Shown piece by piece: positions 59,128 through 64,000 of a stretch of DNA of 64,000 nt. This stretch comes from JACVRW01 sp963751835. Its GTDB lineage: Bacteria; Actinomycetota; Thermoleophilia; Solirubrobacterales; Thermoleophilaceae. A program made the position numbers and the translations under genes. The notes beneath the pieces are model-generated. The model had not been told where the DNA came from. It searched no databases and worked only from the letters and a program-made list of their open reading frames with translations. The DNA lies in the NCBI GenBank assembly GCA_963751835.1, contig CAVVWD010000008.1:36259-100258 (forward strand), in the 5' to 3' direction. How positions within the stretch are numbered: the first letter of the stretch is position 1; every line of letters begins with the position of its first letter.

Positions 59128-60359
59128 GACGTGTACTCGGCGTTGAAGGTCACGTACTCGGGGCTGAGGTCGCTGAAGAAGACCTCCGTCTCGCCGCCCT
59201 CGCCGGGTAGCGTGAGCTCGAACTCGATCTCGTCGCCCTGGACGAGCTCTTCGAGCTCGCCCAGCGCGTTGGCGTCGAGATCGAGCGCGTCGCCGGCCGA
59301 CACGACCTGGCGGCCTTCGATCGAGAGGTCGGCCACGAAGGGTTCGCCCGCCGGCCAGGCCTGCCCGGCGGCCTGGAGGAGGCGCCCGAAGTTCGGGTCG
59401 CCGCCGTGGAGCGCCGTCTTCACAAGCGGCGAGTTGGCGATCTGGCGAGCCACCGGCTCCACTGCATCGGAGCGGCCGTGCACCACGATCCTCCCCACGC
59501 GCCGCGCGCCCTCGCCGTCGGCGACGATCATCAGCGCCAGCTGGCGGAGCAGCGCGTCGAGCGCCTCGCCGAAGCGGATCTCGTCTTCGCTCTCGGGCTC
59601 GATCGTCACGCCCGCGTTCCCGCTCGCCAGCGCGAACACCGTGTCGCTCGTCGAGAGCTGGCCGTCCACGCTTATGCGGTCGAAGGAGCGCTTGACGCAG
59701 ACGCCGGTCAGCAGGTCGAGCGTCTCCTGCTCCATCCGGGCGCCGGTCTCGATGAAGCAGAACATCGTCGCGTGGCGCGGCGCGATCATCCCCGCACCCT
59801 TGGCCTGGGCCGCGAGCTTGACCCGCCCCGAGGGCAGGTTGACGTCGAGGCACGCGCGCTTGGGGCCGCTGTCGCTCGTCAGGATCGCCTCCGAGAAGCT
59901 CTCAGCGTCGAGCCCGAGGCCGTCGCAGGCGGCCTCGACACCCCTGACAACCTTGTCGCGCGGGAGCTCGTGCCCGATCACGCCCGTGGACGCGACGCCG
60001 ACCTGCCCGGGTTCGAGGCCGAGCTTGCGGGCAGCGGCGGCCTGCATCGCGGCGGCGGTCTCGAGACCGCGCCGGCCGTCGCCCACGTTGGAGCAGCCGG
60101 AGTTGGCCACCACGGCCCGCAGGCCGGCGAGGTCGGCCTGCCTCGACACGATCACCGGCGCGCCCACGCGGGCGTTCGTCGTGAAGCGGGCGGCGGAAAC
60201 CGTGCCCGGCGCGTCCGATACGAGCACTCCCACGTCGAGCCCGCTCGGCTTGATGCCCGCCGCCACTCCGGCGGCGCGGAATCCGGTCGGCAGCTCGGTG
60301 TCGTGCGCCTCGCCGGCGTGGACGGGCGCCTCGACCCAGCGAGAGCCGAAGAAGGTCAT
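59124..60359 (-). CDS. argJ: Glutamate N-acetyltransferase (bifunctional ArgJ)
   Basis: 411 residues. ArgJ recycles the acetyl group from N-acetylornithine to glutamate and in many bacteria also acetylates glutamate from acetyl-CoA. TTNARVGAPVIVS and AVVANSGCSNVG (oxyanion site) lie in the N-terminal half. The autoprocessing site is KGAGMIAPRHATMFCFIE, where the Thr of ATM becomes the nucleophile. NFGRLLQAAG and the FSDLSPEYVTFNAEY end are typical. No argA is seen, in line with the cyclic pathway. Overlaps argC and argB by 4 bases each. Confidence 0.94.
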   Translation of the reverse strand: MTFFGSRWVEAPVHAGEAHDTELPTGFRAAGVAAGIKPSGLDVGVLVSDAPGTVSAARFTTNARVGAPVIVSRQADLAGLRAVVANSGCSNVGDGRRGLETAAAMQAAAARKLGLEPGQVGVASTGVIGHELPRDKVVRGVEAACDGLGLDAESFSEAILTSDSGPKRACLDVNLPSGRVKLAAQAKGAGMIAPRHATMFCFIETGARMEQETLDLLTGVCVKRSFDRISVDGQLSTSDTVFALASGNAGVTIEPESEDEIRFGEALDALLRQLALMIVADGEGARRVGRIVVHGRSDAVEPVARQIANSPLVKTALHGGDPNFGRLLQAAGQAWPAGEPFVADLSIEGRQVVSAGDALDLDANALGELEELVQGDEIEFELTLPGEGGETEVFFSDLSPEYVTFNAEYTS

Positions 60360-61327
60360 TCGAGCCCCGCCGTCTCCGGTAGCCCGAGCATGAGGTTCAG
60401 GTCCTGCACCGCCTGGCCGGCCGCGCCCTTCCAGAGGTTGTCGATCGCGGCCAGCGCGATCACCCGCTCCCCCACGACGGTCACATGCACCTGCGCGCGG
60501 TTGGTGTTGCGGACGTTCTGGGTGCGTGGCGAGCCGGCGATCACGTCGATGAACGGCTCGTTCGCGTAGCGCCCCTCGTAGAGCGAGCGCACCTCGTCCT
60601 TCGAGAGCGGCTCGTCCAGGCTCACGTAGCAGGAGGCGAAGATGCCCTGGTCGACGGGCAGCAAATGGGTGAGGAACGAGAAGCCGGCGCCCGGCAGCTC
60701 CTGCTCCATCTCCGCGCTGTGGCGGTGGCCGTCGATCTTGTAGGCGTTGACGTTGTCGACCGCGGAGACATAGTGGGTCTCCTCGGTGGCCTCGCGGCCC
60801 GCGCCGGAGACGCCGGCCTTGATGTCGACGACCGCGTCGCGGATCCGCCCCTGCAACGGAAGCAGGGCGAGCAGCGCCACAGTGGAGTTGCAGCCGGGCC
60901 CCGCCACGAGGCTCGCCTCGCGGATCTCCTCGCGGTGCGCCTCGGGCAGCCCGTAGACGGACTCGGCGAGCAGCTCGGGCGCCTCGTGGGGCTGGTACCA
61001 GCGCTCATAGGCGGCCCTGTCGAGGCGGAAGTCGGCCGACAGGTCCACCACCTTGAGCCCGCGCGAGCGCAGCGCCTTGACAGCGCCGGCCGCTGCCTTG
61101 TGCGGGTAAGCGACGAGCGCGGCGCCGGCCCGCTCCGCAATCGTGTCGGGGTCGAACTCCTCCATCGTGAGCGGCACGCGGTAGGCGGGGTAGAGCTCGT
61201 CGTGGCGGCGCCCCGCCTCGCTGCGAGCGGTCAGCGCCGTGAGCTCGACGTCGGGATGGCGGTGCAGGATCGAGGCCGCGACCGCTCCGCCGAAACCCGT
61301 GGCGCCGAGGACGGCGGCGCTATGCAC
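60356..61327 (-). CDS. argC: N-acetyl-gamma-glutamyl-phosphate reductase
   Basis: 323 residues. MHSAAVLGATGFGGA is the NADP loop, VVDLSADFRLD follows, GPGCNST carries the catalytic Cys, and HRHSAEMEQEL the conserved His. GTG 61327 lies 8 bases inside the end of pheT, so argC is translated from the pheST message. Confidence 0.94.
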   Translation of the reverse strand: MHSAAVLGATGFGGAVAASILHRHPDVELTALTARSEAGRRHDELYPAYRVPLTMEEFDPDTIAERAGAALVAYPHKAAAGAVKALRSRGLKVVDLSADFRLDRAAYERWYQPHEAPELLAESVYGLPEAHREEIREASLVAGPGCNSTVALLALLPLQGRIRDAVVDIKAGVSGAGREATEETHYVSAVDNVNAYKIDGHRHSAEMEQELPGAGFSFLTHLLPVDQGIFASCYVSLDEPLSKDEVRSLYEGRYANEPFIDVIAGSPRTQNVRNTNRAQVHVTVVGERVIALAAIDNLWKGAAGQAVQDLNLMLGLPETAGLE

Positions 61328-63784
61328 GCAGCCGCCCTCCGACCTGCTCCAGCTCGCGCTCGATGGCCGTCCGGCGCTGCGCCACCTCCTCGTCGGTCAG
61401 TGTGCGGTCGGGTGCACGGAACTCGAGCCGCAGCGCGAGCGACTTGTTGCCCTCCCCCACCTGTTCGCCGTGGTAGACGTCGAAGACCTCGACCCGCCCG
61501 AGCAGCTCACCGCCACCGGCGCGCACAGCCTCCTCGACGTGACTCGCCGGCACGTCCTCGGCCACCACCACCGCGATGTCCTGGAGCACCGCCGGGAAGC
61601 TCGTGACGTCGCGGTACACCTGGACCTCCCCATCGGTCAGCTCCTCCAGGGCGTCCACGTCGAGATCGAACGCCGCGACCGGGCCCTCGAGGTCCCACGC
61701 GCGCGTCACGAGCGGATGGAGCTCGCCGATCCAGCCGAGCTCGCGGCCGGCGTCGGTGCGCACCAGCGCCGCACGCCCGGGGTGCAGGAAGGGGCGCGCC
61801 TGCGGCTCGGCGTGCCATTCGATCCTCGCGACGCCGAGCAGCGCTTCGAGGAGCCCCTTGGCCGCGAAGAAGTCCGCAGGGCGCGCCTCCGTGCGCCAGC
61901 CGCCGGGGGCCAGCTCGGTCATCAGCACCGACAGGTGGTGGGGCTCGTCTGCGGGGAGCGCTCCCCGCGGCGATCCCTCGGACGGCTGCTCGAGCGAGCC
62001 TGTGGGCCGGTAGACGTGTGCGGACTCGAACAGCGCGACGCCCGCGCGGCCGTGGGCTGCGTTGTAACGCGCGGCGTCGAGCAGCCCGGGCAGGAGCAGT
62101 GGCCGCATCACGCTGTGGTCCTCGCCGAGCGGGTTTTCGAGCCTCAGCACGGGCTCGTCGGGGAGGCGGAGCCTGCGGAGCGCCTCGGGGGAGGTGAAGC
62201 TGTAGGCGATGCACTCGTGCAGGCCGCGGTCGCGGAGGAGATCCTCGATCCGGCGGCGCAGGCGCTGGCCGTGCGAGAGGCGCCCGACCGCGCCCTCGCG
62301 CGCGGGCAGGGTGGTGGGGAGCTTGTCGAGGCCGTGGATGCGGGCCACCTCCTCGATGAGGTCGGCCTCGCGCTGGACGTCCGCGTCGCGCCATGGCGGG
62401 ACGGTCCATCCGGAATGCCTGGCGCGAGCCTCCGGCTGGCCGGAGGCGAGCGATTCCATCTTCTGCTTGAACCCGAGCCGTTCCAGGATCTCGGTCACGC
62501 GCGCCGACGGGATGCTCTCCCCCAGTAGCCGCTCCATGCGTTCCTCGCGGAGCCCGACGACCCGCGGCTCGGCGGGGTTCGGGTACACGTCGATCGTGCC
62601 CGGCACCAGCCGCGCGCCGCAGAGCTCGACCATGAGCCGCGCCGCCAGCCGCTGCGCCGCGATCGCCTGCTCGGGGTGGAGCTGCTTCTCGAACCGCGCC
62701 GACGCCTCGGTGCGCAGGCCGAGAGCCTTCGACGTGCGCATGATGTTGGGCCCGACCCAGGTTGCGGCCTCCATCAGCACGCGCGTCGTGCGCTCTGACA
62801 CCTCGGAGATCTGGCCGCCCATGATCCCCGCGATGCCACTGGGCCCCTCGGCGTCGCAGACGAGCGCCGTCTCCGAGCTGAAGCGACGCTCGACCTCGTC
62901 GAGCGTCGTCATCGTCTCCCCCTCCCCGCACGCCGCACGATGATCCGCGAGCCGCGCACCTCGTCGAGGTCGAACGCGTGGAGCGGCTGAGTGGTCGCGA
63001 GCATCACGTAGTTGGTGATGTCGACGACGTTCGAGATCGGGCGCTGGCCGGCCGCCATCAGCCGCTGCTTCAGCCACAGGGGCGAGGGACCGATCTTCAC
63101 ATCCTCGAAGACGCGCGCGGTGAAGCGCAGGCAGATCTCCGGGTCGATCTCGACCGCGGCGTGGTCGTCGACCGAGTCGCTTCCGCAGGGCTCGGCGTCG
63201 GCCTCGGTCGGGTCCTCGGCCAGCGGTGCGCCGGTCACCGCATGCAGATCTCGCGCGACCCCGTAGACGCCCATGATGTCCGGCCGGTTGGGCGTTATCT
63301 CGAGCTCCAGCACCTCGTCGGCTATCGGCAGGTGATCGGCGAGCGGCGCGCCGATCGGGAGGCCCTCCGCGAGCACCATGATCCCGTCATGGTCCTCGCC
63401 GATGCCGACCTCGTCCTCGGCGAGGATCATCCCGGCCGACGCCACCCCGCGCAGCTTGGCCTCGCCGAGCGTGCTGCCGTCGGGCATCACCGCACCCGGC
63501 AGCGCCACGGCCACGGTCTGACCCGCCGCCACGTTGGGCGCGCCGGTCACGATCGTCTGCGGCTCGCCGCGCCCGATGTCCACTGCGTTGACGTTGAGCC
63601 GGTCGGCGTTCGGGTGCTGCCCGGATGCGAGGACACGGCCCGTGAGGAACGCCGACGTGTCCCCCACGCCGGTGCGGTGCAGCCGCTCGAGCTTGTCGCC
63701 CGCCAGCGTCAGCGCGTCGGCGATCTCCTCGGCCGGGAGCCCGGGATCGCAATAGGAGCGCAGCCAGGAGACCGGGATCCTCAT
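61320..63784 (-). CDS. pheT: Phenylalanyl-tRNA synthetase beta subunit, frameshifted
   Basis: About 820 residues in two frames. The N-terminal part from ATG 63784 (RIPVSWLRSYCDPGLPAEE) has the tRNA-binding domain (NADRLNVNAVDIGRGEPQTI) and B3/B4 start (SNVVDITNYVMLATTQPLHAFD). It shifts near 62930 in a G-rich run; the next frame continues GETMTTLDEVERRF, GIAGIMGGQISEVSE and ends with the FDX-ACB domain (YRDVTSFPAVLQDIAVVV). One missing G explains it. The gene is essential, so a sequencing or assembly error is the most likely cause. It overlaps pheS and argC. Confidence 0.92.
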
Positions 63785-64000
63785 CCGAACTGCTCCAGCA
63801 GCCGCAGGTCGTTCTCGTAGAGCATGCGCAGGTCGGGCACCTCGTGGACGATGCTCGCGATGCGCTCGATCCCCATCCCGAACGCGAAGCCCTGTACGCG
63901 CTCGTTGTCGTAGCCGTTGTCCCGCACGTAGTCGAGCACGTTCGGGTCGACCATCCCCGAGCCGAGGATCTCGATCCAGGCCTCGCCCTTGCAGGTGAAA
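63781..64000 (-). CDS. pheS: Phenylalanyl-tRNA synthetase alpha subunit, C-terminal part
   Basis: Only the last 72 residues are in the window. They read GEAWIEILGSGMVDPNVLDY, then GFAFGMGIERIASIVHEVPD and MLYENDLRLLEQFG, the motif-3 region and end of PheS. The stop overlaps the pheT start as ATGA. The rest lies beyond the right edge. Confidence 0.95.
   Translation of the reverse strand, partial: FTCKGEAWIEILGSGMVDPNVLDYVRDNGYDNERVQGFAFGMGIERIASIVHEVPDLRMLYENDLRLLEQFG

Overview
The window is GC-rich, tightly packed bacterial DNA. Gene content (menaquinone synthesis, GatCAB, BTAD regulators, DUF1707, Rrf2 and ArsR regulators, many Arg-rich secreted proteins) points to an actinobacterium, most likely of the Thermoleophilia/Solirubrobacterales type; that placement is inference, as no rRNA or other phylogenetic marker was analysed. 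Neighbouring genes often overlap by 4 bases (ATGA or GTGA), and no stretch longer than 300 bases lacks a gene.

Layout. 1-5 kb: menC (cut by the window edge), menH, menD and menF of menaquinone synthesis, with a mini-element-like palindrome after menC. 5-7.2 kb: ilvB-ilvH, in line with menF. 7.3-9.6 kb: small membrane proteins, a GNAT acetyltransferase and hypotheticals. 9.8-13.4 kb: gatC-gatA-gatB plus a membrane protein. 13.7-17.2 kb: MFS exporter and orphan histidine kinase. 17.2-23.5 kb: reductase-like protein, folD, pcrA, methyltransferase and an ABC ATPase-permease fusion. 23.5-25.3 kb: queuosine-salvage gene with frameshifts, and an AbiEi/DUF559 protein. 25.4-30.5 kb: cysE-cysK, two paralogous Gly-rich membrane proteins, secreted proteins and a CymR-like Rrf2 regulator. 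30.5-36.6 kb: VanZ, histidine kinase, lysozyme-like secreted protein, HDOD-LuxR regulator, gltX and nfo. 36.7-49.8 kb: an accessory region with two related loci built on a membrane Ser/Thr kinase with an external beta-propeller, next to orphan substrate-binding proteins and a BTAD-USP regulator (intact at one locus, a relic at the other), plus DUF1707 and ArsR-SRPBCC genes. 49.8-54.3 kb: dnaE interrupted by an intein. 54.4-64 kb: argG, a secreted propeller, and the run pheS-pheT-argC-argJ-argB-argD.

The most notable items are: (1) a 333-residue DnaE intein whose central domain lacks LAGLIDADG motifs and instead resembles the Vsr/EDxHD nuclease fold; (2) the kinase-propeller loci with orphan binding proteins, including a 25-codon relic of a deleted BTAD gene; (3) a cysteine-free Rrf2 regulator ending MYYI, beside a CysE that lacks the usual C-terminal Ile; (4) several short repeats and palindromes. 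Single-base frameshifts are frequent, and they hit argD and pheT, which should be indispensable. Part of the apparent gene decay may therefore be sequencing or assembly error.
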